Assembly: GCA_022567295.1 (NCBI GenBank)
Contig: JADFHE010000006.1
Span: 1 to 41,093, forward strand
Length of the DNA stretch: 41,093 bases
Origin: Pseudomonadota bacterium
GTDB lineage: Bacteria > Pseudomonadota > Gammaproteobacteria > Steroidobacterales > Woeseiaceae
Reading direction: 5' to 3'
In this document: in pieces, positions 32,029-40,276 of the stretch
How positions within the stretch are numbered: the first letter of the stretch is position 1
Layout of the letters: each line of letters opens with the position of its first letter
The notes under the pieces: model-generated
Seen by the model: the letters and a program-made list of their open reading frames with translations, nothing else
What the model was told of the DNA's origin: nothing
The model's database searches: none
Program-made: the position numbers and the translations under genes

Positions 32029-32847
32029 GTGATTCTGGAGCAGGGGTTCATACTCGGGGCCGCAATGCTGGCAACCGGGTGTGTTGCCGGCGTCATGGCG
32101 GGGTTATTCGGGATCGGTGGCGGGATCGTCATTGTTCCGGTGCTCGAGCTGACGCTGGGCTTTCTGGGCGTTGATCCAGCGATTCGCATGCACGTTGCTG
32201 TGGCCACGTCGCTGGCGACGATTATCCCTACTTCACTTTCGTCCGCGCGAGCGCATCATCAGCGGCAAGCTGTTGACATCGATATCGTCAAACGTTGGGC
32301 GGCTTTTGTTCTTGTTGGTGCGATGCTCGGCGCATGGATTGCTGCGCAGGTTCACAGCCGCGTGTTGGCGATGGTGTTCGCGACACTCGCGTTACTCATC
32401 GCATTCAAAATGATCTTGCTTCCGGAAAGCCGCAATTTGACTGACGATGTACCACGCGGGCCGCTGGTGCTGATTATACCGGCGGCTATTGGATGTCTCT
32501 CCAGCATGATGGGAGTTGGTGGTGGCACGTTTTCGGTGATGACCCTGACATTGTTCAATCAGCCCATTCATCGTGCCGTGGGCACAGCAGCACTCCTGGG
32601 TCTGGTCATCAGTTTGCCCGGTACCATCGGCTTTGTTCTTGCCGGCTGGAACGACGTTCGAGTTCCGCCCGGAAGCCTGGGTTACGTCAATCTGCTTGGC
32701 TTCGTGCTGATAGCGCCGACCACGGTCTTGACGGCGCCGATCGGCGCCAGGATTGCGCATTCATTCACAGAGAAAAAGCTCAGTCTGTTATTCGGTATAT
32801 TTCTGGCGATCGCAGCGGCTCGATTGTTTTATCGAGCTTTCGCATGA
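32029..32847 (+). CDS. TauE/SafE-family membrane permease
   Basis: A 272-residue inner-membrane protein of the sulfite exporter TauE/SafE (DUF81) family. Each half starts with a glycine-rich helix: GVMAGLFGIGGGIVIVPVL in the N half and CLSSMMGVGGGTFSVMTL in the C half, both family hallmarks. About eight membrane segments. The substrate is unknown; sulfite, sulfoacetate or other organosulfur anions are typical. The start is GTG 32029, 8 bp after the hydrolase gene. Its stop overlaps the start of the metallo-beta-lactamase gene (ATGA, 32844-32847). Confidence 0.9.
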   Translation: MILEQGFILGAAMLATGCVAGVMAGLFGIGGGIVIVPVLELTLGFLGVDPAIRMHVAVATSLATIIPTSLSSARAHHQRQAVDIDIVKRWAAFVLVGAMLGAWIAAQVHSRVLAMVFATLALLIAFKMILLPESRNLTDDVPRGPLVLIIPAAIGCLSSMMGVGGGTFSVMTLTLFNQPIHRAVGTAALLGLVISLPGTIGFVLAGWNDVRVPPGSLGYVNLLGFVLIAPTTVLTAPIGARIAHSFTEKKLSLLFGIFLAIAAARLFYRAFA

Positions 32848-33722
32848 CTCGTCCGATTTATGGTGTGTTGTTGTTATTGTTGCTCGTAGCTTGCGGCCCA
32901 AGGCAGCTTGAGCCCGATGACGCTTCCGAATGCGATCTTTGCAATGACTGGAATTTGCCGCAGGAGCCATTTCGCATTTACGGCAATACCTGGTACGTCG
33001 GTACGGCCGGGTTGTCGTCGCTCCTTGTCGAGGCGGGTGACGGGCTGTTACTGATCGACGGTGGTTTGCCACAGTCTGCTGCCGTGATCGATGCCAACAT
33101 TCGAAAACTCGGTTTTGATCCTCTGAGAATTTCGGCAATTTTCGTGTCGCATGCGCACTTTGATCACGCTGGAGGTGTTGCGGCCCTGCAGCGTCTTACA
33201 GGCGCCGTCGTCTACTCAAGCATTGCTGGTGCGACGGCATTGAGCAGCGGCGAACTTCAGCAGGACGACCCGCAATTTCTCGATGCTTTGCAGAGAGGCT
33301 TTCCGGCCATCGCGAACGTAACAGCAATCGGCGATCGTGATGTTGTTACCACAGCTGGTGTGGAAATAACGGCAGTCTACACGCCGGGTCATACACCCGG
33401 TGGCATGACCTGGACCTGGGAGTCTTGCGCGCTTGGGACGTGCAACAAAATCGTCTATGCGGACAGCCTTACGGCAGTCTCGGCCGAGGGCTACCGATTC
33501 AGTGCGGGTCCGGCAGCCGATCAATTGATCGAAAGTGCCGACACAATCTCACTGCTCGATTGCGATATCTTGTTATCGCCGCATCCGTTCTTTTTTGGCA
33601 TGCACGACAAACTTGAAAGGCGCGAGGAAGGTAATCCGTTTGTCAATAATGTTGCGTGCTTTATCTTTGCGGAAACAGCGTTGGGCTGGCTGGAACAGCG
33701 ACTGCATTCAGAGGGCCATTGA
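32844..33722 (+). CDS. Subclass B3-like metallo-beta-lactamase, putative lipoprotein
   Basis: A 292-residue metallo-hydrolase. The N-terminus is a lipoprotein signal (LLLLLLVAC, lipidated C17), so the mature enzyme would be anchored to a membrane. The zinc ligands follow the B3 pattern: H103-x-H105-x-D107-H108 (SHAHFDHAGG), H183 (PGHTPGGMTWTW) and H247 (SPHPFFFGMHDK). YADSLTAVSAEGYRFS also matches B3 enzymes rather than glyoxalase II or RNase Z. It may hydrolyse beta-lactams or only related substrates. The start overlaps the permease stop (ATGA), indicating coupled translation. No regulator such as AmpR is next to it. Confidence 0.88.
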   Translation: MTRPIYGVLLLLLLVACGPRQLEPDDASECDLCNDWNLPQEPFRIYGNTWYVGTAGLSSLLVEAGDGLLLIDGGLPQSAAVIDANIRKLGFDPLRISAIFVSHAHFDHAGGVAALQRLTGAVVYSSIAGATALSSGELQQDDPQFLDALQRGFPAIANVTAIGDRDVVTTAGVEITAVYTPGHTPGGMTWTWESCALGTCNKIVYADSLTAVSAEGYRFSAGPAADQLIESADTISLLDCDILLSPHPFFFGMHDKLERREEGNPFVNNVACFIFAETALGWLEQRLHSEGH

Positions 33723-33762
33723 AATGTGAGCGTGTCCGAGCCGATGAGCGGCACGACCATAA

Positions 33763-34725
33763 TTACGCCGTCTGGTAGTTGTCCAGGTCGACCGGTGTCC
33801 TGAACCAATCCGGTTTCACAATTAGCAAGTCGCAGGGCAAATGTTCGAGAGTTCGTTCCGCAGTTGCGCCGATAAACAGCCGCTTCCAGCGATTTCTGGC
33901 AACGGCTCCCATGACAACGACATCGGCACCAACTTTTTTCGCAATCGCAGGTAACTCCTCGTGGGTTAGCCCGGCGACCAAATGTGTTTTGCCATCGGCC
34001 AATTGGTTAAATTCGGTAATCTCCGTGAAGCATTTCTGATGTTTCTCGTGCATCTTTCGCACAACCTCGTCGCAGGGCGGGGACGCCGGGATGTGGGCGT
34101 CAGCGGTTGCTGTTGCGACGGCAATGCGCGGATCATAGGAATGGAACGCATGCACATCGCCGCCAACGTCGTTCGACAAGTTCATGCTGAGCTGCAAAAT
34201 TTCATCATCAAGCGCGGCCGGTTTGTCGTGTTCATGCAGCGGATCAATTGCTGCAACGAACACCGGATTATCGGATAGTTCACGTGGCTTGACCAACCAC
34301 AGGCGAACGGGGCAGGTGCGGATTAAGTTCCAGTCTGTGTTGGTCAGCATTGCGCGTTTGAACGCCGAATGATGATGAGTATCTTTCATCACAATGTCGG
34401 CACCAGAAGAAAGTACCTGCCGGACAATTCCTTCATAAAGCGGATGATCCCAGACAACGGTTGTTGTGACTTTAATACCGTCGGTACGCAATGGCTCGGC
34501 AAGAAGCTCAAGATGTTTCCGCTGATTCCGGATGATTTCATCTCGTGCGGTCTTCAGCGACGGCGAATTGAAAAGGCGATCATCGCTCAGGTATTCGTTG
34601 TAGATGCAAACGAGCAGTTCCAGTTCCGCGCCGACTTTGCCAGCCAGCCAGGCGGCACGGCGAAATCCCGGTTGATCCGCGATAGTTGGATCAATCACAA
34701 CGAGGATTCTGCAGATATCGTTCAT
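33763..34725 (-). CDS. Tandem universal stress protein (UspE-like)
   Basis: A 320-residue cytoplasmic protein made of two UspA domains (about 1-150 and 160-310). The first starts ICRILVVIDPTIADQPGFRRA, and the second ends VVMGAVARNRWKRLFIGATAERTLEHLPCDLLIVKP. The C-terminal segment closely follows that of UspE. The G-2x-G-9x-G(S/T) ATP loop is not intact (GAVARNRW), as in UspE-type proteins that do not bind ATP. I chose the ATG at 34725 (MNDICR) rather than 34776. It lies 59 bp after the permease gene on the same strand, and is convergent with the beta-lactamase gene. Confidence 0.92.
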   Translation of the reverse strand: MNDICRILVVIDPTIADQPGFRRAAWLAGKVGAELELLVCIYNEYLSDDRLFNSPSLKTARDEIIRNQRKHLELLAEPLRTDGIKVTTTVVWDHPLYEGIVRQVLSSGADIVMKDTHHHSAFKRAMLTNTDWNLIRTCPVRLWLVKPRELSDNPVFVAAIDPLHEHDKPAALDDEILQLSMNLSNDVGGDVHAFHSYDPRIAVATATADAHIPASPPCDEVVRKMHEKHQKCFTEITEFNQLADGKTHLVAGLTHEELPAIAKKVGADVVVMGAVARNRWKRLFIGATAERTLEHLPCDLLIVKPDWFRTPVDLDNYQTA

Positions 34726-34784
34726 TTTCACGCCTGATGGACTGTTCGATAATACACAATGGTCGTTGATCAGCATACGCCGCG

Positions 34785-35885
34785 CTAGTCCAGTCGTTTC
34801 GTAAATCGCCTGGCCGCAATGGTCATGGCGACCAGCGTAAAACCGATCAGGTAGAAAAGATCGGATGTCAGTTCACCAATGGGCGCGTCGCGTAGCATGA
34901 TGCCACGTGTCAGGCGGATGAAATGTGTGGTCGGTAATATCTCGCCGAGGTATTGGGCAACAACCGGCATGCCGTCGAACGGGAACATGAATCCCGACAA
35001 CAAGATGGAAGGCAACAGGATGAAGATGGTCATCTGCATGGCTTGAAATTGTGTCTGGGTAGCGGTCGAAATCAACAGACCGAGCGCGAGGTTTGCGGCG
35101 ATGAATGCCGAACCGGCGACATACAAGTCGATCACGCTACCCCTGATCGGGACATCGAACAGCAGCTGACCGACACCCAGAATGATCGCGAGCTGCAATA
35201 GTCCGATCGCCACATAGGGTGTTACCTTGCCGATCATGAGTTCAGCCGAGCTAACCGGTGTGTTTATCAGGAGCTCAAGATTGCCGCGTTCGCGTTCACG
35301 GACAATCGCGACTGCTGTGAACATCATCATCGTCATCATCAGGATAACGCCCATTAGTCCAGGCACTATATTGACTGGTGTGCGGCGCTCGGGATTGTAG
35401 TACGGGCGGACCTCGATCAGGTCCTGACGCTGTTCGCGTGGTGGTGCCGAATCGAATGCAATTGGCATCGATCGCAATTGATTCGCAACACCGAGAATCG
35501 TCGGGTCACTGCCGTCAACCAGCAAATGCACGGCTGCGCGATTCTGGTCGACCACTCGACGATCGAAGTCTGCGGGTATGACAATTCCTATCGAAATCTT
35601 GCCACGTCTCAGCAAACTTTCGAGTTCCGCCGTCGTCTCGGCAGTTGCGACGATGCGGACGACCTGGGACGCACGCAGCTCCGATACGAATTGCCGCGAC
35701 AAGTGCGTGTTTGCCTGGTTCGCGACCGCCGTCTTCAGGTTTCTGACGTCGGTGTTAATGGCGTAACCAAACAGCAGTATCTGGATGATGGGCAGGCCGA
35801 AAACCATGCCAAACGTCAGCTTGTCCCGGCTCAGTTGCAATATCTCTTTCTTGATGATGGCGTTTAAACGCGATAACGATTTCAC
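34785..35885 (-). CDS. ABC-2 type export permease (YhhJ/YbhR-like)
   Basis: A 366-residue permease: one N-terminal membrane helix (about 24-43), a large extracytoplasmic domain (about 45-175), then five to six helices (about 180-360). The EXE-like VRERERGNLELLINTPVSS segment and ILLSGFMFPFDGMP match the ABC-2 drug/export family. It starts at GTG 35885, overlapping the ATPase stop by four bases (GTGA). Only one permease gene is present, whereas the ybhGFSR type has two, so a homodimer is likely. The substrate is unknown; such systems export drugs or cationic compounds. Confidence 0.92.
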   Translation of the reverse strand: MKSLSRLNAIIKKEILQLSRDKLTFGMVFGLPIIQILLFGYAINTDVRNLKTAVANQANTHLSRQFVSELRASQVVRIVATAETTAELESLLRRGKISIGIVIPADFDRRVVDQNRAAVHLLVDGSDPTILGVANQLRSMPIAFDSAPPREQRQDLIEVRPYYNPERRTPVNIVPGLMGVILMMTMMMFTAVAIVRERERGNLELLINTPVSSAELMIGKVTPYVAIGLLQLAIILGVGQLLFDVPIRGSVIDLYVAGSAFIAANLALGLLISTATQTQFQAMQMTIFILLPSILLSGFMFPFDGMPVVAQYLGEILPTTHFIRLTRGIMLRDAPIGELTSDLFYLIGFTLVAMTIAARRFTKRLD

Positions 35886-36823
35886 GCGACTGGCTCCCCT
35901 GGCTTCATCGTGACCGCGACGAAAACATCTTCCAGTGTCGGGGCAGCTGTTTGTGTTTTTCCCGAAACGTTTTGGCTCGCAAGTGCGCTGCGCACGATTT
36001 CGACCGGATCGGAATATCGGTTTGGAATGAGTACCCGCAGCCTTACGCCGAGCTGCGTAACGCTCGCAATTTCTGTTCGTTCATCGATAGCCGCTTGTGC
36101 CGCATAAGGGTCATCCGCAATCACTTCGATAATGTGCATGCCGGTCCTGGCTTGAAGTTCTTGCGGTGTGCCATCAGCGACCTTCACGCCGTGGTCCAGG
36201 ATAGCAAGGCGATGGCAGCGCTCGGCTTCGTCCATGTAATGGGTGGAGACCAAGATGGTCGTTCCGGTTTCTGCGAGTCGAAAAAGGTTCGCCCAAAAAT
36301 CGCGACGACTCTGCGGATCAACCGCACTGGTCGGTTCGTCCAACAGCAATAATTCCGGGTGATGCAATACGGCGCAGGCGAGGGCGAGCCGCTGCTTTTG
36401 GCCGCCGCTCATTGTGTCGGCGAATTGCTGCCGTTGCGGTATGAGATCGTATTTTCCCAGTAGCTCGTCGATTCGTCGTTTACGGTCGTCCGCAGGGTAG
36501 GAATATATCTCGGAGATGAATTGCAGATTTTCCTGCACTGTCATGTCGCCAAACAGTGAGAATTTCTGCGTCATGTAACCGATTTTGGGCTTGAGTAATT
36601 TCGTATCGCCCGGGATTTCGGTGCCGAGCACGGTTGCGGACCCCTCGGTCGGTGTCAGTAGTCCACACAGCATGCGAATTGTGGTCGACTTCCCGGATCC
36701 GTTTGGCCCGAGGAATCCGTAGATCTGCCCACGCGGCACATCAAGGTCCAATGCGCTGACAGCGCGCAAATCACCGAAGTGTTTACTCAAGCCGCGAGCT
36801 TCGATAGCGAATTCCGATGACAT
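35882..36823 (-). CDS. ABC transporter ATP-binding protein (YbhF/CcmA-type)
   Basis: A 313-residue ATPase with Walker A GPNGSGKST (39-47), Q-loop around YMTQKFSL, signature MSGGQKQRLALA (about 138-149), Walker B LLLLDEPTSAVDP, and H-loop STHYMDEAERC. The C-terminal part (about 220-313) is the beta-rich DUF4162-like extension common in ABC-2 exporter ATPases. It is a single nucleotide-binding domain, unlike the fused double ATPase YbhF of E. coli. It starts two bases after the HlyD gene and overlaps the permease gene by four. Confidence 0.95.
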   Translation of the reverse strand: MSSEFAIEARGLSKHFGDLRAVSALDLDVPRGQIYGFLGPNGSGKSTTIRMLCGLLTPTEGSATVLGTEIPGDTKLLKPKIGYMTQKFSLFGDMTVQENLQFISEIYSYPADDRKRRIDELLGKYDLIPQRQQFADTMSGGQKQRLALACAVLHHPELLLLDEPTSAVDPQSRRDFWANLFRLAETGTTILVSTHYMDEAERCHRLAILDHGVKVADGTPQELQARTGMHIIEVIADDPYAAQAAIDERTEIASVTQLGVRLRVLIPNRYSDPVEIVRSALASQNVSGKTQTAAPTLEDVFVAVTMKPGEPVA

Positions 36824-36825
36824 GA

Positions 36826-37779
36826 TCAGTCCAGCACGAACTCGACTTCAACAGGCACTCCGTCCGGTAGACGGTCGCGCTGTTCGGCAATATCGATCTT
36901 CGCGACGTAGCTCAGGCGGCTGCGATCACGTTCTGTGAGTGCGTAGTAAGGAGTAAATGCCGGTTCGCTGGCAACTACGCGCACGCGTCCTGCGATCGGC
37001 ATTTGTAATCCATCAACATAGATCAGTGCCTTGCTGCCGCTATGGACGCGCACTCGCAGGTCTTCTGGCACGTACACACGAGCATAGGGTTGCTCACCGC
37101 CTAGCAGGATCAGGGCCGGCTGCCCGATACCGGGTCGTTCTCCGACTTCAAACAAGCGACTGTCAATTACGCCGTCGACGGGCGCTCTTAACGTATGTCG
37201 ATCGACATCGATCTGCGCGCTGACATGACGCGCCGCGGCCTGCTTGACAGCTTGCTCTGCTTGCGCAAGCTCTTCGAATGTCGTGCCGGCGAGTAACTCT
37301 TCAAGCTGTGCCAGTTGAAGTTTCAATCCGGCCTGCGCCGCATCGAGCGCTGCGTCGGCTCTGTCGAGCACCTCGGCGGATGCCAAGCCACGTTGATGAA
37401 TTTCCTGAATTCGTGCCTGTTCATTCTGGCGGAAGTTGAATTCTTGCGTCGCGCCTTCGACGTTAGCTCGGGCGGCAGCGATCGATTCGTTGCGGGGCCC
37501 ACGGACCAGTTCGTCCAGGCGTGCTTTGCTTTGCAGATAAGCCGCTTCAGCTTCCGCAAGGCGCGCAATAGCACGGGCACTGTCCTGGCTGAGCAGCGCC
37601 TGGCCCGCCACTACGATTTCGCCCTCCACAACAGCGATTTCGATGATCGGCTCGGAAAATTCGACCGTCAATTCGATGCGGTCAGATGCCAGTTCCCCGA
37701 CAACGCGGTTGCTGTTGTCTGTCGAGGTGCAGGCAGTCAGCGCGCAAAGCGTCGTGAATAATATGAGTTGTATTTTCAT
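36826..37779 (-). CDS. HlyD-type membrane fusion protein, putative lipoprotein
   Basis: A 317-residue periplasmic adaptor. The N-terminus carries a lipobox (CALTAC), so it is probably lipid-anchored rather than having the usual transmembrane helix. A lipoyl/barrel half-motif (EIAVVEGEIVVAGQALLSQD) precedes a long coiled-coil hairpin (about 68-195, rich in Ala, Glu and Gln), followed by TLRAPVDGVIDSRLFEVGERPG and a beta barrel. It links the ABC permease to an outer-membrane channel such as TolC. It is the second gene of the operon, 13 bp after the TetR gene. Confidence 0.92.
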   Translation of the reverse strand: MKIQLILFTTLCALTACTSTDNSNRVVGELASDRIELTVEFSEPIIEIAVVEGEIVVAGQALLSQDSARAIARLAEAEAAYLQSKARLDELVRGPRNESIAAARANVEGATQEFNFRQNEQARIQEIHQRGLASAEVLDRADAALDAAQAGLKLQLAQLEELLAGTTFEELAQAEQAVKQAAARHVSAQIDVDRHTLRAPVDGVIDSRLFEVGERPGIGQPALILLGGEQPYARVYVPEDLRVRVHSGSKALIYVDGLQMPIAGRVRVVASEPAFTPYYALTERDRSRLSYVAKIDIAEQRDRLPDGVPVEVEFVLD

Positions 37780-37792
37780 TTTTCTGCCTCGC

Positions 37793-38401
37793 TCACGTCT
37801 TGAGCTGCGTGAGCAACATATCTATTTGAGTTTCCATCAGTTTGTCCGTGTCGAGTTTTCGATTCGTAAATATGATTCGCCAGATAACCGACAGCATCAT
37901 TGGCGCCAGAAACAAATGCGGCAGCTCGCTTATTGCGCTGTGCCGGAATTCCCCGCGCTCAATTCCACGTTCGACAAAGCGGGTGATGGCGCCCAGGCCC
38001 CTGGCGACTACATTCTCGTAGTAGAACTCGACCAGGTCCGGATGCCGCGGCCCTTCCGATATCAGCAATCGAATGACGACGGCGACAGGCGAACCCGGAA
38101 CCTGTTTCATGAAGGACAACAATGGTCCGCGGATAAATTCCTCTGACGACAGCTCCGTTGTTGCCACGTTGTCGATCAAGGCATCGACGCGACGAATTAC
38201 AACACTCTTGATGACAGCCTTGAACAGCTCTTCTTTGGTTTTGAAGTACAGATATAAGAGGCCCTTGCTGACGCCAGCCCGTCTAGCGACTTCTTCAACA
38301 CGGGTCTTCGCATAACCGTTTTCGGCGAACGCCTCAAACGCTGCGGCCGTGATTTCCTGCGGGCGATCTTCCTTGCGGCGCTGATAGCGTGGTTTGTTCA
38401 T
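37793..38401 (-). CDS. TetR-family repressor of the export operon
   Basis: A 202-residue regulator. The helix-turn-helix occupies about residues 10-58 (ITAAAFEAFAENGYAKTRVEEVARRAGVS then KGLLYLYFKTKEELF); the rest is the helical ligand domain typical of YbiH/CecR-like repressors (LLISEGPRHPDLVEFYYENVV). I chose ATG 38401 (MNKPRYQRRKED); the frame extends 20 codons upstream through the palindromic operator, which argues against that longer start. It is the first gene of TetR-HlyD-ATPase-permease and likely represses its own operon through the two operators at 38412-38457. Confidence 0.94.
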   Translation of the reverse strand: MNKPRYQRRKEDRPQEITAAAFEAFAENGYAKTRVEEVARRAGVSKGLLYLYFKTKEELFKAVIKSVVIRRVDALIDNVATTELSSEEFIRGPLLSFMKQVPGSPVAVVIRLLISEGPRHPDLVEFYYENVVARGLGAITRFVERGIERGEFRHSAISELPHLFLAPMMLSVIWRIIFTNRKLDTDKLMETQIDMLLTQLKT

Positions 38402-38411
38402 TTTGTGCTGG

Positions 38412-38433
38412 TTACTGACTCGCTGGTCAGTAA
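38412..38433. promoter_or_regulatory. TetR operator 1, perfect 8-bp inverted repeat
   Basis: TTACTGAC, six-base centre TCGCTG, GTCAGTAA. It lies 11 bp upstream of the TetR start, where a repressor would block the export operon. Confidence 0.75.
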
Positions 38434-38443
38434 GTATAGTTAA

Positions 38444-38457
38444 TGACTCGCCAGTCA
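38444..38457. promoter_or_regulatory. TetR operator 2, related shorter palindrome
   Basis: TGACT, CGCC, AGTCA. It repeats the core of operator 1 (TGACTCGC), with centres 28 bp apart. It lies between the TetR and ribA starts. Confidence 0.65.
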
Positions 38458-38504
38458 GCAAGTGTCACGTCACAAATTTTGCTGGATGCTGCATAATTCG
38501 CAGC

Positions 38505-39323
38505 ATGTTTACGTACATTGATCCTGGCGTCCGCGAACGCCTGAGCGAGCAGGGAACGCTGTTTCAGATTGGTCGTGACGGCATCAGGGTAGATCCTGGC
38601 AAGGCGCCGCCGCGTGGCTCGACAATCAGCATCCTCGGCCCAATCCCATTGCCACTGCAGCTCTGCGACACCCACGTTGAGGTGCAATGGTATGCCTGTG
38701 TGCGCAATACGGAACTCGGCAAGATTGAGGAGCTGGCCGACGATTTGCGTGAGCAGAGCGGCCAGCAGTCTTTTGCGGCGCTTGCCTCTTATATGGCGGT
38801 CAACAGTGTGCTCGTGGTTGGTGACCCGGCAAACTGGAAAGACCCGCTGGTACGGGTGCACTCAAGTTGTCTGACTGGCGATGTATTTGGTTCGCAGCGT
38901 TGCGAATGCGGCCCGCAGTTGTATACCGCGCTGGAGCGGATTCAAAATGATGATCAAGGTGGTCTTGTCATCTATATGTCGGGGCACGAGGGTCGCGGTA
39001 TCGGCCTGTGGGCCAAGGCGGCGACGTATCTGCTGCAGGACGCTGGAGAAGATACCTACCAGGCAAATCGTACCTTGGGCTTGCCGGATGATTCTCGAGA
39101 CTTTAGTGACGCAGCATCGTTACTAAAGTATTTTGTCGATGGCCGGCCTTTTCGTCTGCTGACCAACAACCCCAAGAAAGTTGATGATCTGATGCATTTT
39201 GGCCTTGCGGATATCACCCGCGTAAAGCACGTTACCGGCGTCGGCGATAGCAATCGTCGTTACCTGCGCGCCAAGCAAGATTGGGGACACAAGCTGGATC
39301 CTGAGGATTTTGGGCCCGGCTGA
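38505..39323 (+). CDS. ribA: GTP cyclohydrolase II-like protein
   Basis: A 272-residue enzyme that opens GTP to the pyrimidine used for riboflavin. Zinc ligands C122, C133 and C135 (SSCLTGDVFGSQRCECG) and the EGRGIGL loop (162-168; R164 the likely nucleophile) are present, followed by DTYQANRTLGLPDDSRDF and LLTNNPKK. It is about 70 residues longer than the usual 200, the extra part being an N-terminal region (1-75) of unclear function. 'GHEGRG' replaces the usual 'QEGRG'. I chose ATG 38505; an upstream in-frame start would run through the operators. Its stop directly abuts the queF stop on the other strand. Exact role in riboflavin synthesis is inferred. Confidence 0.86.
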   Translation: MFTYIDPGVRERLSEQGTLFQIGRDGIRVDPGKAPPRGSTISILGPIPLPLQLCDTHVEVQWYACVRNTELGKIEELADDLREQSGQQSFAALASYMAVNSVLVVGDPANWKDPLVRVHSSCLTGDVFGSQRCECGPQLYTALERIQNDDQGGLVIYMSGHEGRGIGLWAKAATYLLQDAGEDTYQANRTLGLPDDSRDFSDAASLLKYFVDGRPFRLLTNNPKKVDDLMHFGLADITRVKHVTGVGDSNRRYLRAKQDWGHKLDPEDFGPG

Positions 39324-40139
39324 TTACTGGCGCCAGAGGCGAAGATTTCCGGGAGGGTCCTCGAAATTGCTGCGAAATGGATTGATATCGATTCCGCCGC
39401 GACGCTGGTAGCGGGCGTAAATACTCAGTTTCTCCGGATTGCAGCGACTCAGGACGTCGACAAACATGCGTTCGATACAGGCTTCGTGAAAATCGCTGTG
39501 CTCGCGAAAAGACACGACGTATTGCAACAGCGATGCATGATCGATCCTGGGTCCGTGATAGTGGATTGCGAAGCTGCCGATATCGGGTTGAGCCGTGACC
39601 GGACAAAGGCTGCGCAACAGATGCGTGTGCAATTCCTCCTCTATCTTCGTATCGGGATCGGCGCGCAAGAGAGACGCGTCGACCTCCCAGGCACTGCAAC
39701 TCACGGCCAGATTGTCCAGACAAAGCCCGGGCAGCCGGGACACCGTGGCGCTGTCCGCATTCGTGACCTGCGTGACCCTTATCTCCACCGAACCTTTAAC
39801 CGATGCACTGAGGTCCGTGGTCATCGTATCGGCCACCGCTGCCGGCGTATCGTAGCGACTCATGGCAAAAGAATTGAGGTACAACTTCAGCGATTTCGAC
39901 TCGATCAGGTTTGGCGTCGCGGCTGAAATCCTGATTTCGGCGGTCGCAGCGACCGGTCGGTCGCCGGGTCCCAGCCACGTCAGCTCCCAGGCATTCCATA
40001 TATCCGTGCCATGGAACGGCATCGCGCCGGCGCCGAAGGCCTTCCGGCTGTCGTCGCGCGCAATCGCAAACAGGAGCGCCGGGGCGTATTGATGCGGGTA
40101 GCCGGATTTCTTGCCTAGCGGTAGCGTTGAGTCTGTCAC
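39324..40139 (-). CDS. queF: QueF: NADPH-dependent 7-cyano-7-deazaguanine reductase
   Basis: This enzyme reduces preQ0 to preQ1 for queuosine in tRNA. At 271 residues it is the longer bimodular type II form. The catalytic Cys179 and Asp186 are in RSLCPVTAQPDIGS, the QueF motif is ESKSLKLYLNSFAMSRY (80-96), and the C-terminal half has FREHSDFHEACIERMFVDV. The start is GTG 40139. It stands alone on this strand, divergent from the cyanophycinase gene over 137 bp. Confidence 0.95.
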   Translation of the reverse strand: MTDSTLPLGKKSGYPHQYAPALLFAIARDDSRKAFGAGAMPFHGTDIWNAWELTWLGPGDRPVAATAEIRISAATPNLIESKSLKLYLNSFAMSRYDTPAAVADTMTTDLSASVKGSVEIRVTQVTNADSATVSRLPGLCLDNLAVSCSAWEVDASLLRADPDTKIEEELHTHLLRSLCPVTAQPDIGSFAIHYHGPRIDHASLLQYVVSFREHSDFHEACIERMFVDVLSRCNPEKLSIYARYQRRGGIDINPFRSNFEDPPGNLRLWRQ

Positions 40140-40276
40140 GGATAGGGCTCTGAAAAGAAGTTACGTATATTTTGCAGCATTAAGGGCTGGAAATGCCGAA
40201 ATCTTGTGTAAAATACCCAGCCTTTTCAGCACCCCGTTATTTACAGTCTTGCTCGCCGCGAGCGGAGTCCAGTTTC

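Noticed and set aside
32493-32843. An extended beta-lactamase start 117 codons upstream
   Set aside because: The extension lies in the wrong frame of the TauE/SafE gene; the lipoprotein signal begins exactly at ATG 32844.
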